Assembly: GCA_022072405.1 (NCBI GenBank)
Contig: JAJVHX010000001.1
Coordinates: 248,001-312,000, forward strand
Length of the DNA: 64,000 nucleotides
Origin: Phycisphaerae bacterium
GTDB taxonomy: Bacteria > Planctomycetota > Phycisphaerae > UBA1845 > CAIVHJ01
Direction of reading: 5' to 3'
The notes beneath the pieces were generated by a model. It worked only from the letters and a program-made list of their open reading frames with translations, made no database searches and had not been told where the DNA came from. The position numbers and the translations under genes were made by a program. Below, piece by piece: positions 43,365 to 52,553 of the stretch. The stretch's first letter is position 1, and each line of letters starts with the position of its first letter.

Positions 43365-44375
43365 ATGAAAACCAAAACGTTAATTCCACTGTTTTTGGGT
43401 GTAGTGGTTGGCGGTATAGCCATCAAACTGGTGGTAGATGTGGTGTCCAATGCGGACGCGGCGACGCGGGCCAACATCGCCCGTTGTGTGGTCGCCAAGG
43501 TGGATATCAACGGTACCGAAGAAGTGACCGCCGACAAACTGGAAATCAAGGAATGGCCCAAAGACATGCTGCCGCAGGACCATTTCAAGAAAATTGAAGA
43601 GTTGAATGGTCGCGTCGCGGACGTGACGATTATTAAGGGGCTGCCGGTTTACGGGTCGATGCTGGCACCGGAAGGCACCGCGCCCGGGCTGCAGACGCGA
43701 ATCCCGAAAGGATACCTGGCGATCTCCACTCCCATCGATGAAGTGTCGGGTGTCGCCTACCAGATGAAATCCGGCGACCGGGTCGACGTGGTAGCACTGG
43801 TTAAAGTGCGCAGTGCCGATGGTCAGCGGGTGGATCAGATCAGTCGGGTCATTCTGCAGAATATTGAAATCGCCGCTGTCGGTCGGACCCAGGAAGTGAC
43901 CAAAGAAGGCACCAAGTCCACCAAGACGGTAGCGCGCAGTGCCACTCTATTACTTAAGCCTGAGCAGGCCACTCAGTTACATTTGGCACAATCGATGGGT
44001 GGGAAGATATCACTCGCACTGCGCGGCAGTACGGATGATACGTCTGATGGAGATATGTTCTCCGCGACGATGGATCAGCTGGCGGGTCGTCTGCCGTCTT
44101 GCGATGAACCGAAAGCCGATGAACCCAAAGAAGTTAAGCCAACTCCAGCTGAAATTCTGAATTCGCTGCAAGCCAGTAAACCGAAAGTGCTGGAGAAAAG
44201 TTGGATCGTTAAAGTGATCCGCGGCAACGAGATAGTAAACGTAAAGTACCATGAAGTTAATGGCCGGTGGGAGGAAATAATCGAAGACGAAGGTGCAAGA
44301 GTTGAGCCGGCGGCTGATGCAGTGCCAGAGGAAAATCCAACTTCTGCGCAGCCAGACTACGGACAATCGGGCTGA
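43365..44375 (+). CDS. cpaB: Pilus assembly protein CpaB/RcpC
   Basis: 336 residues from ATG 43365, with GAGAGGA upstream. One N-terminal helix (LIPLFLGVVVGGIAIKLVV), then an SAF/beta-clip-like domain at about 35-100 (VVAKVDINGTEEVTADKLEI and IKEWPKDMLPQDHF) and the RcpC domain (YLAISTPIDEVSGVAYQMKS, GDRVDVVALVKV, TLLLKPEQATQLHLAQSMGG, KISLALRGSTDD). An acidic, Glu/Ala/Pro-rich tail is unusual but harmless. It is thought to work in the periplasm next to the secretin. Confidence 0.92.
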   Translation: MKTKTLIPLFLGVVVGGIAIKLVVDVVSNADAATRANIARCVVAKVDINGTEEVTADKLEIKEWPKDMLPQDHFKKIEELNGRVADVTIIKGLPVYGSMLAPEGTAPGLQTRIPKGYLAISTPIDEVSGVAYQMKSGDRVDVVALVKVRSADGQRVDQISRVILQNIEIAAVGRTQEVTKEGTKSTKTVARSATLLLKPEQATQLHLAQSMGGKISLALRGSTDDTSDGDMFSATMDQLAGRLPSCDEPKADEPKEVKPTPAEILNSLQASKPKVLEKSWIVKVIRGNEIVNVKYHEVNGRWEEIIEDEGARVEPAADAVPEENPTSAQPDYGQSG

Positions 44376-44434
44376 AGTGCCGACTTATAAGGACTAGTTG
44401 TTCCAGCTTAGCGCACGGCACGGAGGTCAATGGA

Positions 44435-46066
44435 ATGAAAAGCCACATCACGGATGGTGTTGTAATGCGCCCGACCACTGCAGGATTGATCAGTGATGCA
44501 GTGTTGGGCCAGGGAAAGAAGATGCACAGCTTACTGAATCGTCAACGACCACACACCCTGCTGCTGTCAGGGTGTGTACTGCTTTTCGGAGCGCTTACGG
44601 CGTGGGCGCAGGAAGCAGAAAAGTTGACGGCGAAGATCCAGGAAGTGCAACCGGATCGACAATGGATTCATATTCCGGTCAATCGCAGCGTACTCATTGA
44701 AACCAATTTACCGGCCGTTCGCCAACAGACGCTCTCCCCGGAGATCGCGGATGTGGCGTCGATCTCACCCAAGCAGGTGATGGTGATCGGAAAATCGATC
44801 GGCCGGACGCAGGTCATTATCTGGGCAGCTGATGGTCAGCAACAGATATTCGACATCGCGGTGGAACTGGAGCTGGATCTGCTGAACGAAGCGATCAAGA
44901 AGGTGGATCCCCGGGCGACGGTTCAAGCCGTGCCGGTGCTGGAGACGGTCATGCTGACCGGAACGGTGTCGGATGCCGCCACGGCAGATCGTATCATGGA
45001 AGTGGCTGCCATCTTCGCACCCAGCGTGCAGAATCATCTGCAGGTGGCCGGCGAACAACAGGTCATGTTGAAATGCACGGTGGCGGAGATGTCGCGTACG
45101 GCGATGCGCCAACTGGGCGTCAATGGGTATCTGTGGGGTAACAACTTTGCGGATTTTCCAATCGTCAGTAATATCGGCGGCATCAACACCTCGACGTTCG
45201 GTCGAGTCGCGGGGCCGATCGGTGCTGATCTGACTTATGCAGCCCCGGCCACGCAATCCGGAAATAATGCTACGCTCTCTTTCGCGCTCCCGTCAGTTCA
45301 GACGCAAATCTTCATTCAGGCATTAAAGGAAAACGGCTTGGCGAAGATACTGGCGGAGCCGACGCTGGTGACGCTGAGCGGTCGTACCGCTGCTTTTCTG
45401 GCGGGCGGTGAATTTCCCGTACCGATTCCTCAGCAAAGTTCCGGTGGCGGGGTCAGCCAGACGATTACCATTGAGTTCAAGGAATTTGGCGTGCGGCTGG
45501 CTTTTACGCCCGTGGTACTGGCCAACCAGATGATCCGCTTGAATGTCGCGCCGGAAGTGAGTGAACTGGATTTCGCCCAGGGCGTGCAATTCGCGGGATT
45601 TGTCGTACCGGGATTAAATTCCCGACGGGCCGAGACGACGGTGGAAATCGGCAGCGGGCAGACGCTGGCTATCGCCGGGTTGTTGAGCGAAAACGTGCGC
45701 TCCTCAGTGAGTAGAGTTCCGGGGCTGGGCGAAGTGCCCGTGCTGGGCGCGTTGTTCCGGTCCACCGAGTACCAACGCAATATTACTGAGCTGGTTATCC
45801 TGGTCACGCCGGAACTGGTCTCGCCGATGAATCCGGACCAGGTTCCCCCCTTGCCGGGTGACAGTCATCGCGACCCGAACGATTGGCAATTCTTTGGTCT
45901 GGGAATGGATGACGGATACGATCACCAGACGATTCAGGATGAAGAATCCGACGACGATGATGATGAACTGGATGATTCGATCGCCCGCCTGCAGGTGGAT
46001 CCGCAGGCCCAGGCGGTGATCCTGGGACCGTGGGGTGTATCAGATATGGAAGAAACGACCGAATAG
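44435..46066 (+). CDS. cpaC: Tad secretin CpaC/RcpA
   Basis: Outer-membrane channel for the Tad pilus. 543 residues. GGAGG lies eight bases before ATG 44435; a shorter start at 44522 would place the signal peptide (LLLSGCVLLFGALTAWAQEA) nearer the N-terminus. A pilus-formation N-terminal domain is at about 60-130 (VNRSVLIETNLPAV, VSISPKQVMVIGKS). The secretin domain follows (about 200-470): LKCTVAEMSRTAMRQLGVNG, ILAEPTLVTLSGRTAAFLAG, GEFPVPIP, and GQTLAIAGLLSE with VPVLGALFRS. The C-terminus has an acidic run (EESDDDDDELDD). Confidence 0.93.
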   Translation: MKSHITDGVVMRPTTAGLISDAVLGQGKKMHSLLNRQRPHTLLLSGCVLLFGALTAWAQEAEKLTAKIQEVQPDRQWIHIPVNRSVLIETNLPAVRQQTLSPEIADVASISPKQVMVIGKSIGRTQVIIWAADGQQQIFDIAVELELDLLNEAIKKVDPRATVQAVPVLETVMLTGTVSDAATADRIMEVAAIFAPSVQNHLQVAGEQQVMLKCTVAEMSRTAMRQLGVNGYLWGNNFADFPIVSNIGGINTSTFGRVAGPIGADLTYAAPATQSGNNATLSFALPSVQTQIFIQALKENGLAKILAEPTLVTLSGRTAAFLAGGEFPVPIPQQSSGGGVSQTITIEFKEFGVRLAFTPVVLANQMIRLNVAPEVSELDFAQGVQFAGFVVPGLNSRRAETTVEIGSGQTLAIAGLLSENVRSSVSRVPGLGEVPVLGALFRSTEYQRNITELVILVTPELVSPMNPDQVPPLPGDSHRDPNDWQFFGLGMDDGYDHQTIQDEESDDDDDELDDSIARLQVDPQAQAVILGPWGVSDMEETTE

Positions 46067-46199
46067 AAATATTGGGCTGGGATTGCGTCTCCTCACGGTG
46101 GGGGGACCGACGATGGAGCAGCAACGAATCAAGGAGGATTCTCAAGTGGTGATATTGCCGGTCGAGTGGGCGACCGGTTAAAACTCGGGAGGGTTAAAC

Positions 46200-48359
46200 A
46201 TGTCAGCAGGGGTGTATCGCCGGGGTGATGGTCGCCGGAACAGGGATCAGTGCACGCGACGTCGGGGTGTCATTATTGTACAGGTTGCGGTGGGGATGAC
46301 CGCCATCATCGGTTTTGCCACCCTTGCAATTGACGTGGGTCTAATGTATTCCTCCAAAGCCCAGTTGCAGAATGTCGCCGATGCGGCGGCGCTGGCGGCG
46401 GCGGCCGAACTGGGTAACTTCCAGAAAGCGGAAGAACTGCAGACGACGACCGTGCAACTCGCCACGGATGCGGCCATTGATTACGCCGGTAAGAATGAAG
46501 TACTGGGTGAATCGCTGGACCTTGGTACCGCCGACATTGAATTCGGTTTCTCCACCTGGAATGATCAGAGCGACGCCTATGATTTTGAGGCTGCCGCCCA
46601 GGGTGAGACGGAGAATATCAATGGGGTGCGCATCTGGGCACGGCGGACCAGCGGCAGCAGCAATGGTCCGATCGACCTGCTGTTTGCAGGGATTTTCGGC
46701 CACCAGACTGCGGATATGCAGGTCAAAGCAACCGCGATCCTCGTGCCGCGCGATATTATCATTGTGGCGGACCTCTCGGGTTCGTATAACGACGACAGTG
46801 AAATCAAATCCGCCAAACTTGCCGGGCTGCAGCCGGATGGCATTAATTTATATCAGGTCTGGCAGACCATGCCCAAGACCAGCGCGGATGGTGCCCTGCT
46901 GGAAGCGTGGCTCGATGCCAATCCCGGATCGACGGTTGAAGATGCACCCAGTACCTATTTTGAAGCGTCGTATGGATTCTTTTCGCAATTAGGATCTTCC
47001 GCTTCCGGATCGGTGCCCATTTTCGGTGCGACGACGATCAACAGCAGTTGGAATCCATCCACTGATAGTGGCTTGGTTTATTTGAATTACAAGACGCAGT
47101 GGAATAGCGCAGCGTTGGGGGCGACGAATTACAACAACATGCGGTCTTATCTGTCGACGCTGGGTTACAGCGATCTGGAAATCCGCTGTATCATGGCCGA
47201 CAACAATGCCTCGTTCGGCGGTCAATCCGCCAGCACGGTGCGCACCAACATCAAGAACGCCGACGACAACAGTGTGACCTATAAACTGGATGGTACGACC
47301 TTATCACAGGATGGTAGTTTTCAGTACAACCGCCGGTATGATTTCCGCACCTGCGTGGCGCTGGGACTGGTCTACTGGAACAGTGGGATCAGCGGCGGCA
47401 AGTGGCAAGCCATGGGCTGGTCGCCGGGGGATGCCGATTACTATATCGAGGACACCGAAATGAAATCGGCGGTGGCCTATCCCTATCCCAGCGGTAACTG
47501 GTATCAGTTTGCTACCTATGTGCGCGACGACGAAACGACGGGTGACACCAATAATAATGCGAATGCGGGTATTCAGAAGTTTTCCAGTCTGAAGTTTCGT
47601 TTCGGAGCCAAACATTTCACCAACTTCCTGCTGGAAATCAAGGAAGCTGCCTCAGAAACGGATGTGACCAATTATGCCTACTCGTATCCTCTGCACCTGA
47701 CTAAGGATGCATTAAAGGTGCTGATGGATGATCTGGTGGCCATTGACAGCAGTGACCATATCGGTCTGGTTACTTTCGGAACTGACGCGACGTTGGATTA
47801 CGCCCTGCCCTGTGATGATACCATGCCGGGATGTGCTGATCCGATCGACCTGGCGACGAATACCACCGCGATCGAGGATATGTATCGCCATCGCCAAGCC
47901 GCCCATTACACCAGTTATACTAATATTGGTGAAGGGCTGGAATTTGCCATGAACTGTCTGAATCTGGAATACAGCGGGTACCTGCATCCTTATCAGAACA
48001 GTCCGGATTTTTCAGAATGTCATCCGCGGCCGGATACGCAGAAGGTGATCGTGCTGCTGACGGACGGTATTCCCAACCGCGGACCGGCGCCGGATTACAC
48101 CTATGATCAGTCGCAGGATGGCGAGGGGCAGACCTACGCATTTGACGTTGCCGCCGATGCCTGGGATCAATATCACATGAAGACCTATGCGATCGGCGTC
48201 GGAGCCGGTGCGGATCAATATGTGCTGGATTCCATTGCCGAAAATGGTCACACCACGGTGGGCTATTGGGCCAATGGTGACTGGGCCACCATTGAGTCAG
48301 AGCTGGAAGATATTTTCCAGAAGATCGGTGGCCGTCGTCCGGTGCAGTTGATTGATTAG
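46200..48359 (+). CDS. TadG-like protein with interrupted vWA domain
   Basis: 719 residues. The N-terminus RRGVIIVQVAVGMTAIIGFA and LAIDVGLMYSSKAQLQNVAD then AAALAAAAEL is the Flp-pilus TadG_N signature. A von Willebrand A fold is split: the metal loop DLSGS near residue 190 is followed by about 310 extra residues (about 195-505) rich in Tyr, Ser and Asn, before the fold resumes (VLMDDLVAIDSSDHIGLVTF, KVIVLLTDGIPNRG, AYAIGVGAG-like YAIGVGAGAD). The exported domain could be an adhesive or mechanosensory tip factor; in other bacteria vWA TadG-like proteins help attach the pilus. A strong terminator follows. Confidence 0.85.
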   Translation: MSAGVYRRGDGRRNRDQCTRRRGVIIVQVAVGMTAIIGFATLAIDVGLMYSSKAQLQNVADAAALAAAAELGNFQKAEELQTTTVQLATDAAIDYAGKNEVLGESLDLGTADIEFGFSTWNDQSDAYDFEAAAQGETENINGVRIWARRTSGSSNGPIDLLFAGIFGHQTADMQVKATAILVPRDIIIVADLSGSYNDDSEIKSAKLAGLQPDGINLYQVWQTMPKTSADGALLEAWLDANPGSTVEDAPSTYFEASYGFFSQLGSSASGSVPIFGATTINSSWNPSTDSGLVYLNYKTQWNSAALGATNYNNMRSYLSTLGYSDLEIRCIMADNNASFGGQSASTVRTNIKNADDNSVTYKLDGTTLSQDGSFQYNRRYDFRTCVALGLVYWNSGISGGKWQAMGWSPGDADYYIEDTEMKSAVAYPYPSGNWYQFATYVRDDETTGDTNNNANAGIQKFSSLKFRFGAKHFTNFLLEIKEAASETDVTNYAYSYPLHLTKDALKVLMDDLVAIDSSDHIGLVTFGTDATLDYALPCDDTMPGCADPIDLATNTTAIEDMYRHRQAAHYTSYTNIGEGLEFAMNCLNLEYSGYLHPYQNSPDFSECHPRPDTQKVIVLLTDGIPNRGPAPDYTYDQSQDGEGQTYAFDVAADAWDQYHMKTYAIGVGAGADQYVLDSIAENGHTTVGYWANGDWATIESELEDIFQKIGGRRPVQLID

Positions 48360-48389
48360 TATCGGCTGATCAGGTGAGCACCAACACTT

Positions 48390-48430
48390 CCACCGTCTGA
48401 AAAATAAAATCAGACGGTGGATTTTTTTTT
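48390..48430 (+). terminator. Rho-independent terminator after tadG
   Basis: CCACCGTCTGA pairs with TCAGACGGTGG, followed by ATTTTTTTTT. It divides the Tad locus into a pilin/secretin unit and an ATPase/platform unit; the 220 bases behind it are without a gene and should hold the promoter for tadZ. Confidence 0.93.
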
Positions 48431-48651
48431 CGCGCGAAACACAACACCGGCCGATATTATCGGATTCACCCGCCGCAATAAGTATTACATATCTTATATT
48501 TTACCGGAGTTATCGAGGGGAAGGATCCGTCGCGTGATCGGGAGGGTGCATCGCTGGACGCGGGTATTTTCGGTCCCTGAGCCAGTCCGGGCGGGGTGAA
48601 GATGTAACTTGCGTCTGCCGGTGAAACGACCGATCAATCAGACGGAGAGTA

Positions 48652-49854
48652 ATGATGGCTAAAGGTGTGCGCGTCATTCTGTTTACCGCCAACGCGGACT
48701 ATGCGCCGACCCTGCGTCATCATTTGCTGGGCATACCGGGGGTCAAGATTGTCGCCGAGGTGGATGACACCATTCTATTGACCCAGGTGGCTGAGCGCTT
48801 TCCGGCTGATATCGTGCTGATGGATCTGGATCCGCTGCCGGATGAAGTGCTGCCGGTGGGCGGGGCCTTGGCGTTAGAACGTCAGGATCTGCATATATTT
48901 GCTTTGTCGGAGTCAACTGACGGCCAGTTGATCCTGGCGGCAATGCGGGCCGGAATCGCGGAGTTTCTGACCAAGCCGCTCGATGTGGAATTGTTGTCCA
49001 TCGCCTTTGATCGGGTGGTATCACGCAAAACCACCGGGGACAACAGCGGTCAGTTGATCACCGTGGTGGGCAGTGCCGGCGGTGTGGGGGCGACCATGCT
49101 GGCCAGCAATCTGGCCGTCGAACTGGCCGCCATGACCGGGCCGGGACAAGTTGCCCTGGTGGATATGGATTATCGTTTCGGGCAGGTAGCCACCATGCTG
49201 GATGTCCAACCGAGTTTTACGATCGCCGATCTGGTGGAATCGACCGAGCAACTGGAGACGTCGATGCTGGAACGGGCCATGACCAAACATGAAAGCGGTG
49301 TGCATATTCTGGCCCGTCCGCACCATTTTGCCCAGGCCGACATGATCACCGCAGCCACCTGTGCCGGCGTCCTGACCAATCTGCAGCAGTTATACAAGTA
49401 TGTGGTGGTGGATGGGCCCAGCCGCTTCGATGTCGGCGGCAAGCCGATATTTGATCTCGCCGATATCAATCTGCTGCTGATTCAGTTGCTGGTGACCAGT
49501 GTCCGTAATGTGCATCGCATTGTGGAGAGCATGCGCGAAGTAGGCTTCAACATGGATCGGGTCAAAATTGTCTGTAACCGGGTGGGCAAGGAATCGGGCA
49601 GCATCAGCATTGAGTACGTGGAAGAAACGCTGAATCACAAGGTGTTTATTTCGCTGCCGGATGATTGGACTACGGTCTGCAGCGCCATCAACATGGGCAT
49701 ACCTTTAAACAAGGAACATGGCAAGAGCCGCATCCGTCAGTCGATTCAGAAAATGGCGGAGATGATTCATCAACCGCAGCATACGGATAAAGCAAAAGAG
49801 TTGCCCGCCAAGCGCGGCGGATTGTTGAGCAAGATGTTCAGTAAGGGAACGTAA
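48652..49854 (+). CDS. cpaE: Pilus localisation ATPase-like protein TadZ/CpaE
   Basis: 400 residues. An N-terminal receiver-like domain (IVLMDLDPLPDEVLPV with a response-regulator-like LTKPLDVELL) is followed by a MinD/ParA-type domain at about 125-380. The deviant Walker A VGSAGGVGATMLASNLAVEL has Ala in place of the P-loop Lys, as seen in CpaE proteins, then LVDMDYRFGQVATMLDV and VVVDGPSRFDVGG. It probably positions the pilus machine at the cell pole. Start ATG 48652 or 48655 with GGAG upstream. Confidence 0.92.
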   Translation: MMAKGVRVILFTANADYAPTLRHHLLGIPGVKIVAEVDDTILLTQVAERFPADIVLMDLDPLPDEVLPVGGALALERQDLHIFALSESTDGQLILAAMRAGIAEFLTKPLDVELLSIAFDRVVSRKTTGDNSGQLITVVGSAGGVGATMLASNLAVELAAMTGPGQVALVDMDYRFGQVATMLDVQPSFTIADLVESTEQLETSMLERAMTKHESGVHILARPHHFAQADMITAATCAGVLTNLQQLYKYVVVDGPSRFDVGGKPIFDLADINLLLIQLLVTSVRNVHRIVESMREVGFNMDRVKIVCNRVGKESGSISIEYVEETLNHKVFISLPDDWTTVCSAINMGIPLNKEHGKSRIRQSIQKMAEMIHQPQHTDKAKELPAKRGGLLSKMFSKGT

Positions 49855-49926
49855 CCGGACCACGGCGGCCATAGCGTCGTGACCAACAGCCAACCTGAGT
49901 AAGGTGCATAGTGTGAGGGTCGGAGT

Positions 49927-51402
49927 GTGTTCAGCAAATCAAAAAGTTTAGGCCAGTCCAAACCCGCAACGCCGGCTCCAGCGACTCCGCCACCCGCCGC
50001 CGCCAAACCCGCCCTGTCCATAAAGCCCGGCGGAGCGACGGCTGCAGCACCGCCGCCGGCCACCAAAGCACCGGCCAAGAACGCCCCTCCGGTACAAACC
50101 AAAGCAGAGCATGAAAAGCAGGAACAATTCTACGAACTGAAGACCCGGCTGCATCGCAAACTGGTTGAGCAGCTGGATATCACCAAAATCAGCGGTGATG
50201 AAAAGGAACTACGTTCCCAGATCCGGGAACTGGTCGTCAGCCTCCTGGATCAGGAAAACACCCTGCTCAATTTCACGGATAAACAGCGGCTGATTGACGA
50301 AGTGCTGGATGAGACTTTCGGATTAGGCCCGTTGGAAGCGCTGCTGAGTGATCCGATGATCAGCGATATTTTGATCAACGGTCCCAAAACGGTATACGTC
50401 GAGCGCAAAGGCAAACTCTCCCTGACCAAAATTCAGTTCCGCGACAATGATCATCTGCTGCACGTCATTGACAAGATCGTCAGTGCGGTGGGGCGGCGGT
50501 GTGATGAAACCACGCCGATGGTCGATGCCCGTCTGCCGGATGGCAGTCGTGTCAACGCCATCATCCCGCCGCTGGCCATCGACGGGGCCGCCATGTCGAT
50601 TCGGCGGTTCGGAGCCGATCCGATCACCTGGGATGATTACATCCGCTTCGGCTCAGTGGTGCCGCAGATGGTGGAGTTTCTCCGCTGGTGCGTGCATGCG
50701 GCGTTGAACATTCTGATTGTGGGTGGTACGGGTTCCGGTAAAACCACGCTGCTGAACAACCTCTCTACGTTCATTCCGGATGATGAGCGTATCGTGACGA
50801 TCGAAGATGCTGCCGAATTGCAACTGCGCCAGCCGCACGTGGTCCGTCTGGAAACGCGTCCGGCCAATATTGAAGGCAAAGGCCGGATTACCATTCGCGA
50901 TCTGCTGATCAACAGCCTGCGTATGCGGCCGGACCGGGTCGTGGTGGGTGAATGCCGCGGACCGGAAACGCTGGACATGCTCCAGGCGATGAACACCGGT
51001 CACGACGGTTCACTCACGACTATTCATGCCAACAGCACGCGCGACGCGGTGCAGCGCGTGGAAACGATGGTGATGATGTCGGGCTTTGAATTGCCCATCA
51101 AGGCCATCCGCCAGCAGTTTGCCTCGGCGGTGCACCTGATCGTGCAGGCTCAGCGTCTGACCGGCGGGCCGCGAAAACTCACCACCATTACTGAAGTGCA
51201 GGGTATGGAAGGTGACATTATCACCATGCAGGATCTGTTCAAGTTTGAACAGCAGGGCGTGGATGAAAATGGCAAAGCCTATGGACAGTTTATTTCCAGC
51301 GGGATTCGTCCCGGATTCCTCGACCGTTTGAAGGCGGCAGGATGCCCGATCGATCCTTCTATTTTTGAACGCCAGGTACTGCCCGTCGCCTCGCCGGAAT
51401 AG
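49927..51402 (+). CDS. tadA: Tad secretion ATPase TadA/CpaF
   Basis: Cytoplasmic hexameric motor of the Tad pilus. 491 residues, GTG start. A Pro/Ala/Lys-rich N-terminal linker (about 1-60) is followed by a CpaF-type N-domain (LGPLEALLSDPMISDILING) and the ATPase core: Walker A GGTGSGKTTLLNNLS near 266, Asp box VTIEDAAELQLRQPHVVRLE, Walker B region RPDRVVVGECRGPETLDML, His box GHDGSLTTIHANS. All catalytic elements are present. Next to the platform genes tadB and tadC. Confidence 0.95.
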   Translation: MFSKSKSLGQSKPATPAPATPPPAAAKPALSIKPGGATAAAPPPATKAPAKNAPPVQTKAEHEKQEQFYELKTRLHRKLVEQLDITKISGDEKELRSQIRELVVSLLDQENTLLNFTDKQRLIDEVLDETFGLGPLEALLSDPMISDILINGPKTVYVERKGKLSLTKIQFRDNDHLLHVIDKIVSAVGRRCDETTPMVDARLPDGSRVNAIIPPLAIDGAAMSIRRFGADPITWDDYIRFGSVVPQMVEFLRWCVHAALNILIVGGTGSGKTTLLNNLSTFIPDDERIVTIEDAAELQLRQPHVVRLETRPANIEGKGRITIRDLLINSLRMRPDRVVVGECRGPETLDMLQAMNTGHDGSLTTIHANSTRDAVQRVETMVMMSGFELPIKAIRQQFASAVHLIVQAQRLTGGPRKLTTITEVQGMEGDIITMQDLFKFEQQGVDENGKAYGQFISSGIRPGFLDRLKAAGCPIDPSIFERQVLPVASPE

Positions 51403-51457
51403 GCGGCAGGTCACCAGGTTGTTGGTACGTGAAATTTTTTGTGGCGGAGTGCGCGAT

Positions 51458-52462
51458 ATGATCATACTGGGAGCTGGCATCACCACTTTCGTTTTTTTCC
51501 TTTTCCCGATTGCCGGAGCGATGCTGTTATTTTACGGCATCTATCAGGCGGTTTCGGAAGCCAAGAGCAGCGACAAAGCCAAGATCAAAGCCCGCCTGCA
51601 GGAGCGCTCCAGCGGTTCGGGAGCGGAGGCGCGGGAGAAGCGGATACGTGAATCACTGCTCCGCTCGCGCGATCAGCAGGTCAGTAATCCGCTGTTCCAA
51701 TTCATGTCCGGGTTCAAGCTGGTGCCGAAGCTGCAGGCGTTGCTCGACCAGGCCAATATCGACATGCCCGCCACCAAGCTCATGACCATATTATGCGGCA
51801 TATCGCTTGGTTCCGTACCGGTCTTACTGCTGTTGCAACTGAATCCGCTGGTAGCCGTGGTGGTCAGCGGACTGACTTTTCTCGGGCCGATCGTCTTCTT
51901 GAAGATCAAGCGTAACCGCCGCATGAAGAAAATGGTGACGCAATTACCCGATGTTTTTGAAATGATGAGCCAGGCGTTGCGGGCCGGTCACTCGCTGGCA
52001 GGCAGCATCCAGTTGATCGCCGATCAACTGCCCGACCCGGCGGGTACGGAATTCAGCCGCGTTTTCCACGAACAGAATTTCGGACTCAAGATTGAAGATG
52101 CGCTGATGAACCTGGCCAATCGCTGCGACCAGATGGATATTCGCTTCTTCGTGACGGCGGTGCTGATTCAGCGACAGACCGGCGGAGACCTGGCAGAAAT
52201 ACTGGATAAGATCAGCAGCGTGATTCGCGGTCGGATCGAACTGTTGGGCACGGTGCGGGGTTTGACGGCAGAAGGGCGGCTTTCCGGCTGGGTGCTCTTT
52301 GTGCTGCCCATCCTGGTGTTCTTTGCCTCGCTGGGCATGAATCGTGAATACGCCATGACGTTGATCGTCGATCCCAACGGCCGGCTGATGCTGTGCGTGG
52401 CCGGCATGATGCAGCTATTGGGTATGGCCATGATCAAGAAGATTGTGAATATCAAAGTGTAA
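51458..52462 (+). CDS. tadB: Tad inner-membrane platform protein TadB
   Basis: About 334 residues from ATG 51458, with GGCGGAG upstream; a longer frame reaches back into tadA. Hydrophobic N-terminus ITTFVFFLFPIAGAMLLFYG, then a T2SSF domain (about 160-285): LPDVFEMMSQALRAGHSLAG, SIQLIADQLPDPAGTEFSRV, FFVTAVLIQRQTGGDLAEIL. C-terminal helices LFVLPILVFFASLGM and LMLCVAGMMQLLGMAMI. Works with TadC below the TadA motor. Confidence 0.92.
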   Translation: MIILGAGITTFVFFLFPIAGAMLLFYGIYQAVSEAKSSDKAKIKARLQERSSGSGAEAREKRIRESLLRSRDQQVSNPLFQFMSGFKLVPKLQALLDQANIDMPATKLMTILCGISLGSVPVLLLLQLNPLVAVVVSGLTFLGPIVFLKIKRNRRMKKMVTQLPDVFEMMSQALRAGHSLAGSIQLIADQLPDPAGTEFSRVFHEQNFGLKIEDALMNLANRCDQMDIRFFVTAVLIQRQTGGDLAEILDKISSVIRGRIELLGTVRGLTAEGRLSGWVLFVLPILVFFASLGMNREYAMTLIVDPNGRLMLCVAGMMQLLGMAMIKKIVNIKV

Positions 52463-52500
52463 GGAGACGGGGCCGGTCAAAACAACCCAGACCGGCGTCC

Positions 52501-52531
52501 GCGTTGGCTGAAGTCTGCGGCTAATTGATAT
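52501..52531 (+). repeat. Palindromic repeat family B, copy 6 (degenerate)
   Basis: TCCGCGTTGGCTGAAGTCTG then CGGCTAATTGA. The GGCTGAAGTC...GCGGCT order matches family B but the arms are weak. It ends 22 bases before the tadC start. Confidence 0.45.
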
Positions 52532-52553
52532 GGACAGCGTGAGGTGATTTGCT

